Positions 44,833 through 53,216 of a stretch of 64,000 nucleotides of DNA are shown here, piece by piece. This stretch comes from Anaerolineae bacterium (GTDB lineage: Bacteria; Chloroflexota; Anaerolineae; Aggregatilineales; Aggregatilineaceae): positions 839,061 to 903,060 of the forward strand of contig JAOSJP010000001.1 in the NCBI GenBank assembly GCA_027494015.1. The letters run 5' to 3'. How positions within the stretch are numbered: the first letter of the stretch is position 1; the number at the start of each line of letters is the position of its first letter. The notes beneath the pieces were generated by a model. The model was not told the origin of the DNA. It was given only the letters and a program-made list of their open reading frames with translations, and did no database searches. The position numbers were made by a program, and so were the translations under genes.

Positions 44833-45585
44833 ATGTCTCACAAGAAAGCCCTGATGATGGTGGGAACTCTGGCCATGTTGGTCGCTGTTATGGGTGGCGC
44901 GCTGAGCTTCCGCGCGCAGCCGGCGAGCGCCGCGCCGCAGCAGCAGGCGGGCGAGCCGCCGCGCACGATCACCGTGACCGGCTATGGCTCGGCCTTTGGC
45001 GCGCCGGATATCGTGATGCTCGGCCTGGGGGTCGAAGTTGTCAACGCCGACATCGTGGCGGCTATGGACGAGACAACCGCCCGCATGAACGCCATCATGG
45101 ACGCCCTGAAGGCCGGCGGCGTCGCCGCTGAGGATATCCGCACCGATCACTACTCGATCTACCAGGATTACGGCTACAGCCCGACCCCGATGGGCGAGAC
45201 GCCGAGCCAGCCGCAGTATCGCGTCTCGGTGGGCGTCACCGTGACCGTCCGCCAGACAGAGACGGTCGGCCAGTTGCTGGCGTCGGCGGTGCAGGCAGGC
45301 GCGAACATGGTCAACTACCTCCAGTTCGACATCGAAGACCGCGCGGGCCTGGAAGCCGAAGCGCGCGGTCTGGCCGTGGCCGATGCCCAGTCGCGCGCGG
45401 GCCTGCTGGCGGCGGCGCTCGGCCTGAGCGTCGGCGAGCCGCTGACCATCATCGAGGGCGGTGACTACCTCACCCCGGTGAGGGGTCTGGGCGGCGGGGG
45501 CGCGGCCTATGCTGAGTCCGCCCCGATCAGCCAGGGCACGCTGCGTGTGGACATGCAGGTGACGATCACCTTCGCCCTGAGGTAG
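44833..45585 (+). CDS. exported SIMPL-domain (DUF541) protein
   Basis: A 250-residue protein with a signal peptide (KKALMMVGTLAMLVAVMGGA, cleavage near ASA). The SIMPL/DUF541 domain is seen as RTITVTGYGSAFGAPDIVML, AEDIRTDHYSIYQDYGYSP, YRVSVGVTVTVRQTETVGQL, and ARGLAVADAQSRAGLLAAAL. Family members are periplasmic or surface oligomers of poorly defined function, linked in some species to oxidative stress. AGGAG lies 7 nt before the ATG at 44833. The stop codon TAG is the second to fourth base of a GTAGGGGAGGGTTTC palindrome. Confidence 0.85.
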   Translation: MSHKKALMMVGTLAMLVAVMGGALSFRAQPASAAPQQQAGEPPRTITVTGYGSAFGAPDIVMLGLGVEVVNADIVAAMDETTARMNAIMDALKAGGVAAEDIRTDHYSIYQDYGYSPTPMGETPSQPQYRVSVGVTVTVRQTETVGQLLASAVQAGANMVNYLQFDIEDRAGLEAEARGLAVADAQSRAGLLAAALGLSVGEPLTIIEGGDYLTPVRGLGGGGAAYAESAPISQGTLRVDMQVTITFALR

Positions 45586-45720
45586 GGGAGGGTTTCTAAA
45601 CCCTCCTCTACATGCCTCTCTCCCCCTCTCCAGCCGAGCTAGAGAGGGGGACTTTGATCGCCGGATGTGGGCACGTTCTCCCTCCCAGGCTCTTGCAGAG
45701 CCAGGACGCAGCTCATATAA
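45582..45720. repeat. Palindrome and composite-repeat fragment after the SIMPL gene
   Basis: The GTAGGGGAGGGTTTC palindrome (45582-45612, one mismatch) starts inside the SIMPL stop codon. CTCCAGCCGAGCTAGAGAGG follows, part of the composite repeat of 2600-2866. No gene lies between here and the HSP20 gene. Confidence 0.7.
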
Positions 45721-45844
45721 CTCTTATGCGGCGCTAATCCGGTTCTTGCGCTGCGCTGACGCCATTCTTACACGAGCGAGTCATGATGGGAGCAATTCTA
45801 ATGGAAGCTGATCGTGACTTACCGGAAGTAAGGAGGAATGTACC

Positions 45845-46312
45845 ATGCGTAGCCTGATTCGTTGGAACCCGCAGCGCGAGACATCGCTGACCGATCCGCT
45901 GCGCGCTATGGACGAGATGTTCAGCGAGATGTGGCGCGGCTGGCCGTCGCTCTTCGACAGCGAGACTCGCCGTCCGCTGCTGCGCCCGGCCATGGATGTC
46001 GTCGAGAACGACCGCGAGATCGCCATCCGCATTGACCTGCCCGGCATCAAGCAAGAGGATGTCAAGGTCGAGCTAGAGGACAACGTGCTCACCGTGAGCG
46101 GTGAGGTGAGCGACACCATCGAGAAGGACGGCGACCGCTACCATTACCGCGAGCGCAGCTACGGCTCGTTCCAGCGCACCCTGCGCCTGCCCGGCACAGT
46201 GGACACCGACAAGGTGGACGCTTCGTTCGAGAATGGCGTGCTCAACATCGTGCTGCCCAAGCTGCCGCAGGCCCAGCCCAAGCAGATCTCGATCAAGGCG
46301 GGCAAGAAATAA
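45845..46312 (+). CDS. small heat-shock protein, HSP20/alpha-crystallin family
   Basis: A 155-residue chaperone that holds unfolding proteins in a refoldable state. The alpha-crystallin domain covers about residues 50-145: PAMDVVENDREIAIRIDLPG, IKQEDVKVELEDNVLTVSGE, YGSFQRTLRLPGTVDTDKVD and the ENGVLNIVLPK signature. A basic C-terminal extension contains the ISI motif (QISIKAGKK) used in oligomer assembly. AAGGAGG lies 8 nt before the ATG. An intrinsic terminator follows. No CIRCE element was found upstream. Confidence 0.95.
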   Translation: MRSLIRWNPQRETSLTDPLRAMDEMFSEMWRGWPSLFDSETRRPLLRPAMDVVENDREIAIRIDLPGIKQEDVKVELEDNVLTVSGEVSDTIEKDGDRYHYRERSYGSFQRTLRLPGTVDTDKVDASFENGVLNIVLPKLPQAQPKQISIKAGKK

Positions 46313-46334
46313 CGCCCGCTGCCCTTTCAGCCGC

Positions 46335-46368
46335 AGCCGCCGGGAGACACCTCTCCGGCGGCTTTTTT
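46335..46368 (+). terminator. Intrinsic terminator after HSP20
   Basis: AGCCGCCGGGAGA pairs with TCTCCGGCGGCT around a CACC loop and is followed by six T. This is a strong Rho-independent terminator just after the hsp20 stop codon. Confidence 0.9.
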
Positions 46369-46452
46369 GTTGGGCACAGCAGTTCTTGTCGCCTGGGCCG
46401 ATCTGCGCCAAGATAAGGCGCGAACAGGCTCGCACCCCAGGGAGAAACCTTC

Positions 46453-47601
46453 GTGACCGACAACGTTTTGGTCATCGGCGCTGGTCCGGCAGGGATCGCC
46501 AGCGCCTATTTCCTGGGGCGCGCGGGCATCCCCTACACCGTGCTCGACTGCGCGCCCGTCATTGCCTCTACCTGGGCCAACCTGTACCCGTCGCTGCGCC
46601 TGAACACGAGCCGCTTCTATTCGCACCTGCCGGGGCGACGGTTCCCCTGGTGGTTCGGCCTGTTCCCCACCGCCCGCCAGTATCACCGCTACCTGGAGCA
46701 ATTCGTCCACGCCCATCGCCTGAACATCCGGCTGGGCGTCAGCATCGAGCGAGTCTTCCCCGCAGGCGACGGCTGGCGCGCTGAAACCAGCGCCGGCACG
46801 TCGTGGCACCCGGCGATCATCTCGGCGACGGGGCGTTTTAGCTGCCCCTACACGCCGTCCATCTCCGGCTACGAGACGTTCAGCGGGGCGCTGCTCCACG
46901 CCTGCGACTACCGGGGGCCAGGGCCATTCGCCGGGCGGCGGGTGATGGTCGTCGGCAACGGGCCGAGCGGCGTGGACATCGCCACCGATCTCGGCGCGCA
47001 CGCCGCGCGCCCCGTCCTGCTCGCCCAGCGCACCGGTGTCGTGCTGCGCCCGCGCTACCCCAGGGGCCTGCCCAAGCACGCCTGGATGATGCTCGCCGAG
47101 AGACTGCCCGCGTCGCTTGGCGACTCGCTGCTGCGCTGGGTGGAAAGCGCGCGCTTCGACGGCCTGGAGCGGATCGGCATCAAGGTGCCGCGCAGCGAGG
47201 CCGAAAGCTCAGCGGCGGGGGCCACGCGCGGCGCGGAGCTGATCCGGGCGGTGCGCGGCGGGCGCGTCGTCTGCGTGGACAACCCGGCGCGCTGCGAAGG
47301 GCCGGATGTCGTGCTGGCGGATGGATCGCGTCACCGCGTGGACGCCCTGATCCTGGCGACGGGCTACCGTCCGGCGCTGTTCGACTACCTCGACCTGGGC
47401 GATGTACAGGTCAACCGCGACGGCTGGCCTTTGCGCGTGGGCGAGCCGCCGGACGACGTGACGGCGGGCAAGCGCGAGGTGGCCGGCTGGCCGGGGCTGT
47501 ACCTGGTGGGCACGTACTACCTGGGCAAGGGCGCGCTGTACAACTTCAACGTCGAGGCGGCGGCAGCAGCGCGGGAGATCGGCGAGCGGCTAAGGCTCTG
47601 A
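46453..47601 (+). CDS. flavin-containing monooxygenase / FAD-NAD(P)-binding oxidoreductase
   Basis: A 382-residue protein with two Rossmann motifs. The N-terminal FAD motif is VLVIGAGPAGIASAYFLGRA; the NAD(P) motif VMVVGNGPSGVDIATDLG lies near residue 155. ALILATGYRP near the end is the ATG motif of class-B flavoprotein monooxygenases. A strict FxGxxxHxxxY signature reads as SGALLHACDYRGPGPF (G..LHACDY), matching the FMO-type fingerprint loosely. The GTG start follows GGGAGAAACC. Substrate unknown; it may oxygenate N- or S-containing compounds. Confidence 0.8.
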   Translation: MTDNVLVIGAGPAGIASAYFLGRAGIPYTVLDCAPVIASTWANLYPSLRLNTSRFYSHLPGRRFPWWFGLFPTARQYHRYLEQFVHAHRLNIRLGVSIERVFPAGDGWRAETSAGTSWHPAIISATGRFSCPYTPSISGYETFSGALLHACDYRGPGPFAGRRVMVVGNGPSGVDIATDLGAHAARPVLLAQRTGVVLRPRYPRGLPKHAWMMLAERLPASLGDSLLRWVESARFDGLERIGIKVPRSEAESSAAGATRGAELIRAVRGGRVVCVDNPARCEGPDVVLADGSRHRVDALILATGYRPALFDYLDLGDVQVNRDGWPLRVGEPPDDVTAGKREVAGWPGLYLVGTYYLGKGALYNFNVEAAAAAREIGERLRL

Positions 47602-47675
47602 TCACCGCGCCGCGTTCGGTGCAGAGGGTGAATTGCGCGCTGTCTCGCGCCGTCTCTGCACGTTTTGCATCTGGC

Positions 47676-48308
47676 TCACCCGCCCTGGCCCAGGCGCGCC
47701 AGCACGACGGCCCGAATCTGCTCCTGGATCGTCCCCCGCTCTTCCTCGCCGGAAATGCGCACCCAGCGCGTCGGGTCAGCGGCCATCAGCGCCAGGTAGC
47801 CCTCGCGCACCCGGCGGTGAAACTCTAATGACTCGGCGTCCAGGCGGTTCCATTCCGCGCCGTGTTGGGCGGCCTCCTGGCGGCGGCGCAGCCCTTCCTC
47901 GGCAGAAATGTCGAGATAGAGAGTCAGGTCGGGGCGCAAGCCGCTGGTGGCGAAGTCGAGGATGGTGCGCAGCGTGGGCAGGTCGAGGCCGCGCCCATAG
48001 CCCTGGTAGGCCAGGGTGCTATCCGCGTAGCGGTCGCAGACGACGACCTGCCCGGCCTGCAGGCGTGGGCGAATCTCCTGGGCGACCAGTTGAGCGCGCG
48101 ACGCGGCGTAGAGCAGAATCTCGGTATGGGGGTGCATCTGCACGTTGGCGATGTCGTGCAGCACGGCGCGAATCTGGTCGCCGATGGGCGTGCCGCCCGG
48201 CTCGCGCGTGTCGTAGACGGGGTAGCCCTGCGCGCGCAGATAGGGCACCAGCAGCCGGAACTGCGTGGTCTTGCCGCTGCCGTCTGGCCCCTCGAAGGTG
48301 ATGAACAC
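47676..48308 (-). CDS. tmk: thymidylate kinase
   Basis: A 210-residue dTMP kinase. It has the P-loop FEGPDGSGKTTQ, the DRE-like DTREPGGTPIGDQIRAVL, CDRYADSTLAYQGYGRGLDL and the LID region RRRQEAAQHGAEWNRLDAES. It phosphorylates dTMP to dTDP. It lies 15 nt downstream of a gene for a small exported protein and is likely cotranscribed from the promoter near 48920. Confidence 0.95.
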   Translation of the reverse strand: MFITFEGPDGSGKTTQFRLLVPYLRAQGYPVYDTREPGGTPIGDQIRAVLHDIANVQMHPHTEILLYAASRAQLVAQEIRPRLQAGQVVVCDRYADSTLAYQGYGRGLDLPTLRTILDFATSGLRPDLTLYLDISAEEGLRRRQEAAQHGAEWNRLDAESLEFHRRVREGYLALMAADPTRWVRISGEEERGTIQEQIRAVVLARLGQGG

Positions 48309-48323
48309 GTCGTCTCCCTTCGG

Positions 48324-48815
48324 CTAGCGCACGGCTACGTTGAGCGTCGCGCGGCGCGCCCGTTCGAACGATACGCCCAGCAGTTTGTCCTGCACCCAGA
48401 CCGTCACCTCGCCGCTGACGTTGCCCGGCTGCAGCGCGGTCAGGGTGAGGCTGATGGGCAGCTTTTCGCCGGCGAAGACGCGCTGATCCAGCGCGTACTC
48501 TTCCCACGCGCCCAGCAGCGGGTAGCTGCGCGCGCGCGTGCCGCGAAAGGCCGGGTCGGTCGCCTCGACGCGCAGCACGTCGCCCAGCGCCTCGTCCAAT
48601 CCAATCGCCGTGACGCGCACCGCGTCCAGCGACACATTCTCGATGGTCAGCGTCACGGTGAAGGTCTCGCCGGCGGCGGCGGTGACGCGGGCCGGGTCGA
48701 GCACTGCGCGGATTTCGTTCGGCTCGGCGGCAAGCGAGCGCAGCCCGGCAGCGATCCCCAGGCAGCACAGCGTCAAGACTCCCAGCACGCCCAGCAGCAC
48801 AACCAGACGCCCCAC
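48324..48815 (-). CDS. exported/membrane-anchored protein of unknown function
   Basis: A 163-residue protein starting at GTG 48815, with an N-terminal hydrophobic segment (RLVVLLGVLGVLTLCCLGIA) and a beta-rich domain (AAAGETFTVTLTIENVSLDA ... LTLTALQPGNVSGEVTVWVQ) reminiscent of an Ig-like or CARDB-type fold. A longer start at 48887 is unlikely because a promoter reading toward the gene has its -10 box only 6-11 nt before it and its predicted transcript begins there. AGGAAAGGA precedes the chosen start. Upstream of and probably cotranscribed with tmk. Confidence 0.6.
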   Translation of the reverse strand: MGRLVVLLGVLGVLTLCCLGIAAGLRSLAAEPNEIRAVLDPARVTAAAGETFTVTLTIENVSLDAVRVTAIGLDEALGDVLRVEATDPAFRGTRARSYPLLGAWEEYALDQRVFAGEKLPISLTLTALQPGNVSGEVTVWVQDKLLGVSFERARRATLNVAVR

Positions 48816-48843
48816 GACGGCACTATCCTTTCCTGAAGTGGAT

Positions 48844-48922
48844 ACGAAGCTCGCCGGTCGAAAGTCCAGACCGGCGAGCGACCGCATAGGTCATTGTAGC
48901 GGGTGGGCGCGAGATACGCCAA
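48844..48922 (-). promoter_or_regulatory. Promoter and leader hairpin of the exported protein-tmk operon
   Basis: On the minus strand, TTGGCG (48922-48917) and TACAAT (48898-48893) are 18 bp apart, a good sigma70-like pair. A GCCGGTC/GACCGGC hairpin lies in the leader just after the predicted start of transcription. Confidence 0.6.
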
Positions 48923-48968
48923 CGCGCGGGTGCGTGCAAAAGTTGACAGCGACTCGCTGGACGCGGGG

Positions 48969-49072
48969 ATATTGACCTCACCCCCAGCCTCGCCCCGCTC
49001 GGCTTGCCCCCTCTCCGTTGACGGGGAGGGGGCGGCGAGGCGCGCCAGCGCCGAGCGGGGGTGAGGTCAACC
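48969..49072. repeat. Inverted repeat of the TACCTCACCCC family
   Basis: GACCTCACCCCCAGCCTCGC on the left pairs with GCGGGGGTGAGGTC-type sequence on the right around a CCCCTCTCCGTTGACGGGGA core. It is a close relative of the repeats at 6752, 10853 and 61768. AGGGCGCAGCAGAGCAGCGC follows. Confidence 0.7.
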
Positions 49073-49128
49073 AGGGCGCAGCAGAGCAGCGCCCCTACCT
49101 GACAGGTTTTGCACGCACCCCAACGCGC

Positions 49129-50751
49129 TCAGCGCGCCGGCTCATCGCGGAAGATGCGCACCCGGCGGTTCGGCTCGGTGCCGTAGCTGTGCGAGACCAG
49201 GTGCGCGGCCCGCGCCAGGTCGTGCTGCTTGCGGCGAATGTAGGCATCCTGCGGGGCCAGGTCTACCGACCGCTCGCCGCTGCGGATGCGCCGGATCGCC
49301 TCTTCCACTTCGCGCAGGGCGTTACTCGTCGGGTCCTGCGGCGTCTCGCTATACAGCCCGAAGATGTCCACCAGGAAATCTTCGACCTGGGTGATTGTGT
49401 TGGCGCGCAGGACGTAGATCGAGATGCCCATCCGCTCGGCGTCCACGATCAGGCGCGGGCGGCGGCGGTAGTAGTTCTTGAGCGTGATCAGCGCCTGGGC
49501 CGCTTCGAGGTCGTCCACGATCTCTACCGGCACGCGGAGCTGCCTGGCGACCTGGATCAGCCGGTTGCGGGCCACGCCATAAGGGAACACGTGCAGCGTC
49601 TGCAGGCCGCGCCCGCTCTCGCGCTGCGGCGAGAACGACCCGGCGCGCTCGTAGTCCGTCTCGACGGCGTGCACCGACTCGCGGCGTCCTGCGCCAGAAG
49701 CCTTGCGCCCGCCGTTGCGCGCGCCATTGCGCTCGCCGAAGACCGTCTCCGGGCGGGCGCTCTCGATGGTGATCGTGCCGTCCTCATTGCGCTGGCGAAT
49801 CTCAACCGGCAGCGGGCGACCGCGCAGCTTGGCGTCCACAGCGGCGGCCAGGTCTTCGAGCACCACCAGCCGGTCGCGCGTTTGAATCTCGACGAGCACG
49901 TTGAAAGTAGGCGGCGCGCGCCGCTCCAGCACCGTCTTCTGCGTGCCACGCCGCCGCGCTTCCTCGTCGGACAGCGTGACCGACTCGATCCCGCCGACCA
50001 GATCGGAGAGCGTGGGGTTGAGCAGCAGGTTGTCGAGCGTGTTGCCGTGCGCCGTGCCGATGAGCTGCACGCCGCGCTCGGCGATGGTGCGGGCGGCGGC
50101 GGCTTCCAGCTCGCGCCCGATCTCGTCAATGACAATCGTCTCCGGGTTGTGGTTCTCCACCGCCTCGATCATCACTTCGTGCTGGAGCACGGGCGTGGAG
50201 ACCTGCATCCGGCGGGCGCGGCCCACTGCCGGGTGAGGCACGTCGCCGTCGCCGCCGATCTCGTTGGACGTATCCACGATGACCACGCGCCGCGTCTCGG
50301 CCAGCACGCGCGCCGCCTCGCGCAGCAGGGTGGTCTTGCCCACGCCGGGCGGCCCCAGCAGCAGCACGTTGTAACCCGCCTCGATGATGTCGGCCAGGAT
50401 CTCAATCGTGCCGTAGACGGCACGCCCCACGCGGCAGGTGAGGCCGACGATGTGCCCGCGCCGGTTGCGGATGGCGCTGATACGGTGCAGCGTGCGCTCG
50501 ATGCCGGCGCGGTTGTCGTCGTCGAACTCACCGACGCGCTCGGCGACGTATTCGATGGTGTCTTCGGTGACTTCCTGGCTGTCGAGCACGACCTCGCCAT
50601 CCACGAAACGGGCAGTGGGCACGCGCCCCAGGTCGAGGATCACTTCCAGAAGGTCGTCGTCTTTGCGCTCCAACGCCCCCAGCGCGGCGACGAGGTGAGA
50701 GGGGAGAACTGCTTTCAGTTGATCCAGATCATCCGTGATTCGCCGTTCCAT
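49129..50751 (-). CDS. SpoIIIAA/Ycf45-type ATPase with C-terminal R3H domain
   Basis: A 540-residue P-loop ATPase. Walker A is LLLGPPGVGKTTLLREAARV, Walker B TIVIDEIGRELEAAAARTIA, followed by GTAHGNTLDNLLLNPTLSDL. The middle is typical of the chloroplast Ycf45/stage III sporulation AA-like group. The C-terminal R3H motif is in IRRKQHDLARAAHLVSHSYG (R-x-x-x-H) and should bind single-stranded nucleic acid. It lies 7 nt after the GNAT-like gene and is probably cotranscribed. Its cellular role is not established; known relatives of the R3H branch are linked to nucleic acid handling. Confidence 0.85.
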   Translation of the reverse strand: MERRITDDLDQLKAVLPSHLVAALGALERKDDDLLEVILDLGRVPTARFVDGEVVLDSQEVTEDTIEYVAERVGEFDDDNRAGIERTLHRISAIRNRRGHIVGLTCRVGRAVYGTIEILADIIEAGYNVLLLGPPGVGKTTLLREAARVLAETRRVVIVDTSNEIGGDGDVPHPAVGRARRMQVSTPVLQHEVMIEAVENHNPETIVIDEIGRELEAAAARTIAERGVQLIGTAHGNTLDNLLLNPTLSDLVGGIESVTLSDEEARRRGTQKTVLERRAPPTFNVLVEIQTRDRLVVLEDLAAAVDAKLRGRPLPVEIRQRNEDGTITIESARPETVFGERNGARNGGRKASGAGRRESVHAVETDYERAGSFSPQRESGRGLQTLHVFPYGVARNRLIQVARQLRVPVEIVDDLEAAQALITLKNYYRRRPRLIVDAERMGISIYVLRANTITQVEDFLVDIFGLYSETPQDPTSNALREVEEAIRRIRSGERSVDLAPQDAYIRRKQHDLARAAHLVSHSYGTEPNRRVRIFRDEPAR

Positions 50752-50758
50752 AGCCTCT

Positions 50759-51763
50759 TTACCGGTGGTTGCCGTTATGTCGCCCGTGTGACCAGCGACC
50801 GAATAGACTCTTGGGCCTGCTCAGCCGCGTGAGCGGCCCATCCACAACGGGGGGCCGCAGGCGGCCCGCTTCGAGGCCAGGCACCGTCAATGGTTCCAGG
50901 CGCTCGACGCGGTGCATCGTATGCTTGACCAGCAGGGCGTGCTCCGTCCAGGGCGTGAACCCGGCCTGTTCGAGCACCCCGCGCAGCCAGTCCTGGTAGG
51001 CGCGCGCATACAGAAAGACCGGCACCTGCCCGGCGCGCGGAATATGCGCCAGCGCCGCGAGAATGACCGCCGCTGTCTGGTCGTAGACTTCCGGGTGGAA
51101 GTAGGGCTTGATCACCACGCCGTTCTTGCCCTCGATGACCAGCAGGTAGGCGGCGATGTGTCCATCCTTCTCGTAGATCAGCCCGCTGTGATCCGGCTCT
51201 GGCAGCGGCTCGGCCTGCTGCAACAGGCGCGGCACGGTGTTGGCGTGCAGCGTGCTGATGGCGATGGCGTCCGCTTCCGTCTCCGGGCGCAGCAGGGCCG
51301 GGTTGCCGGCGGCGCGGCCCGGCTCGCGGCGCAGGATCGTCTGGCGCGAATAGACCGCAAACCCCGTCTGGCGGAAGGCTGCGAAGACCGCGTGATCCTC
51401 CGGCACCTCGGCGCTGACCAGCATCGCGCCGCGCTTGCCCGCCTCGACGACCAGCGCCTCGATGATCTGCATCCAGCAGGACAGGTGCGCCGCCTGCGGC
51501 TCCGGTGCCAGGAACGTCATGCGGGCGACGCCACGACCGGGGCGCTGGCGCACCTGGCCCACCAGGCCGCCGTCGCCGTTGCGCATGACGACGGTCGGCG
51601 CGCCCAGGTCGGCCAGCGGCACCGACGAGAGCAGCACCCCTTCCATGCCGGGCAGACCGCGCGCCAGCGCGCAGGCCACGTCCAGCGGCAGGCGCTGGGC
51701 GATGAGCCGCCGCACCAGGCCGAGGTCCAGCGGCGTGACAGGCCGCGCTTCACAGCCGGGCAT
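50759..51763 (-). CDS. GNAT-like acetyltransferase family protein of unknown substrate
   Basis: A 334-residue protein. The N-terminal half has weak GNAT-like strands (VRRLIAQRLPLDVACALARG, MRNGDGGLVGQVRQRPGRGV, AGKRGAMLVSAEVPEDHAVF then FRQTGFAVYSRQTI). The second half has a similar arrangement (ISTLHANTVPRLLQQAEPLP, HIAAYLLVIEGKNGVVIKPY, LEQAGFTPWTEHALLVKHTM), suggesting two tandem GNAT folds. Acetyl-CoA loops are not clear, so activity is uncertain. AAGGA lies 8 nt before the ATG at 51763; a longer frame begins in unlike sequence. It is the first gene of a probable operon with the R3H ATPase. Confidence 0.6.
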   Translation of the reverse strand: MPGCEARPVTPLDLGLVRRLIAQRLPLDVACALARGLPGMEGVLLSSVPLADLGAPTVVMRNGDGGLVGQVRQRPGRGVARMTFLAPEPQAAHLSCWMQIIEALVVEAGKRGAMLVSAEVPEDHAVFAAFRQTGFAVYSRQTILRREPGRAAGNPALLRPETEADAIAISTLHANTVPRLLQQAEPLPEPDHSGLIYEKDGHIAAYLLVIEGKNGVVIKPYFHPEVYDQTAAVILAALAHIPRAGQVPVFLYARAYQDWLRGVLEQAGFTPWTEHALLVKHTMHRVERLEPLTVPGLEAGRLRPPVVDGPLTRLSRPKSLFGRWSHGRHNGNHR

Positions 51764-52048
51764 GATCGGAGTCCTTCTGGCCAGACGCACGAGCAAAACC
51801 ACGCGCGCGCGCCATCCCGCGCATGACCCCATGAGCGACCGGTTGCCAACACACCGTGCCGGGAACAAGAGCGAAAGCAGCGGGGAGGACACTGCCGAAG
51901 CGTGGTTTCATCCTACGTACATTTTAGTGCAGGTTGTCCGGCGTGACAATAGCGGGGCTTTTTGGGGGGAGCGTGTGGTGAGCGGGGGAGTGGAGCGTGA
52001 TGGAGAGAAATGGAGTCGTTGAGAGGGTATGCTGGAATCCAGGTCTCT

Positions 52049-53200
52049 CTAATCTATAAGTGTGAAATTGAGTCGCTGCGAAGTCTTGTCAAATGAATAT
52101 TTGACTAACTTCACGCTGTTCCACTCAAGAGACTGTGCTGGACGCATCCCAATCGTATATTTCCGTATTCCAACGTTCCTTTTGTGTCGAATAACATCGT
52201 CGCCAAACTCATAGGCGACAAGAAAGGCGTGTATCATCGTGTAATCGCCATAACAGTACTCATCCTTTACCCAATCAACATACTTCAATAGCTGATCTAC
52301 ATCTTCAAACTGTGCCGCATCTTTTTTGATCTCACCCACCAAAAAACGCGATTGGGTTGGCTTATATTCTGGCAAATAGGCATAACCAAATAAGTCCATC
52401 TTGTCCATATAATCAATGGGTTTGAAAGGAGATGCTATGACCTGATGAGAGAGATAATCCCACCCTCCAAAAAGCTCACAGGTTTCTGGGTCTTTGATCG
52501 CTAACTGATGTAGGATCCCAGCTTCGACAGCCATCTCGTGCCGTAACCGGTCTCCTTCTGCGCAACTTGATAGAATGGATGCCATCCCTGTGTCAATCAG
52601 GTATTCCGAAGATAGTTTTTTGGCAATCCGGTCATGAACGGGGCGGAAATCAAAAATGCCCTTTCCTACCACAGGGTTAGGTAAAAGATGCTGATTCCTT
52701 TTCAAGATGACATCACGAAAAGCTTGGTTTTCCTCGTCATCGAACTTGATAAATGATAGCTTCCAGAAGGCTCTGAGCATCTTGAAAGCGGATGGATTCG
52801 AAGACAGGACATCATCCATGTCAATGCCGCTCTCAAAGAAAAGTGGGGCTGGTTCAAAAACGCATATACACCTCTGCCTAGCACTACCTTGATCTTCATC
52901 CCACAATAATCCCGACCGAATTTGCTCGTAAGGAACACCTCTAGGGACTCCTGCACCAGGAAAATTGAAGAATTTACAGTCCAGCCCAACAGTAACGAGT
53001 TTGCCTATACCGTAAATCTTACGCTGAATAAAGAAATACACATTGTCCCCGGGCTTCATTGCCGCGTAGTCTGCAAACGTGCCCTCATGATGTGTCATCC
53101 ATGAACCAGAAGGGAGGGATAGCTTGGTTGCGTACACCCCACTCAGAGTATATAGACTCAGGGAACGGGGATTATTCAAGCCGAAGATGTAACCTGCCAT
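52049..53200 (-). CDS. Putative type II restriction endonuclease paired with a Dam-type methylase
   Basis: A 383-residue protein with no family I can name. The N-terminal part (IFGLNNPRSLSLYTLSGVYA, KPGDNVYFFIQRKIYGIGKL) resembles an EVE/PUA-like recognition domain. The C-terminal half has DKMDLFGYAYLPEYKPTQSR followed by FLVGEIKK, the D...ExK spacing of PD-(D/E)xK nucleases, and a helix DVDQLLKYVDWV. It is transcribed 16 nt downstream of the methylase gene. Base composition is much lower in GC than the surrounding genome, which suggests recent transfer with its methylase. The target sequence is unknown. Confidence 0.7.
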   Translation of the reverse strand: MAGYIFGLNNPRSLSLYTLSGVYATKLSLPSGSWMTHHEGTFADYAAMKPGDNVYFFIQRKIYGIGKLVTVGLDCKFFNFPGAGVPRGVPYEQIRSGLLWDEDQGSARQRCICVFEPAPLFFESGIDMDDVLSSNPSAFKMLRAFWKLSFIKFDDEENQAFRDVILKRNQHLLPNPVVGKGIFDFRPVHDRIAKKLSSEYLIDTGMASILSSCAEGDRLRHEMAVEAGILHQLAIKDPETCELFGGWDYLSHQVIASPFKPIDYMDKMDLFGYAYLPEYKPTQSRFLVGEIKKDAAQFEDVDQLLKYVDWVKDEYCYGDYTMIHAFLVAYEFGDDVIRHKRNVGIRKYTIGMRPAQSLEWNSVKLVKYSFDKTSQRLNFTLID

Positions 53201-53216
53201 ATAATATGACCTTCCG

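Noticed and set aside
45721..45844. Heat-shock CIRCE element before hsp20
   Set aside because: No TTAGCACTC-N9-GAGTGCTAA-like inverted repeat was found in the upstream region.
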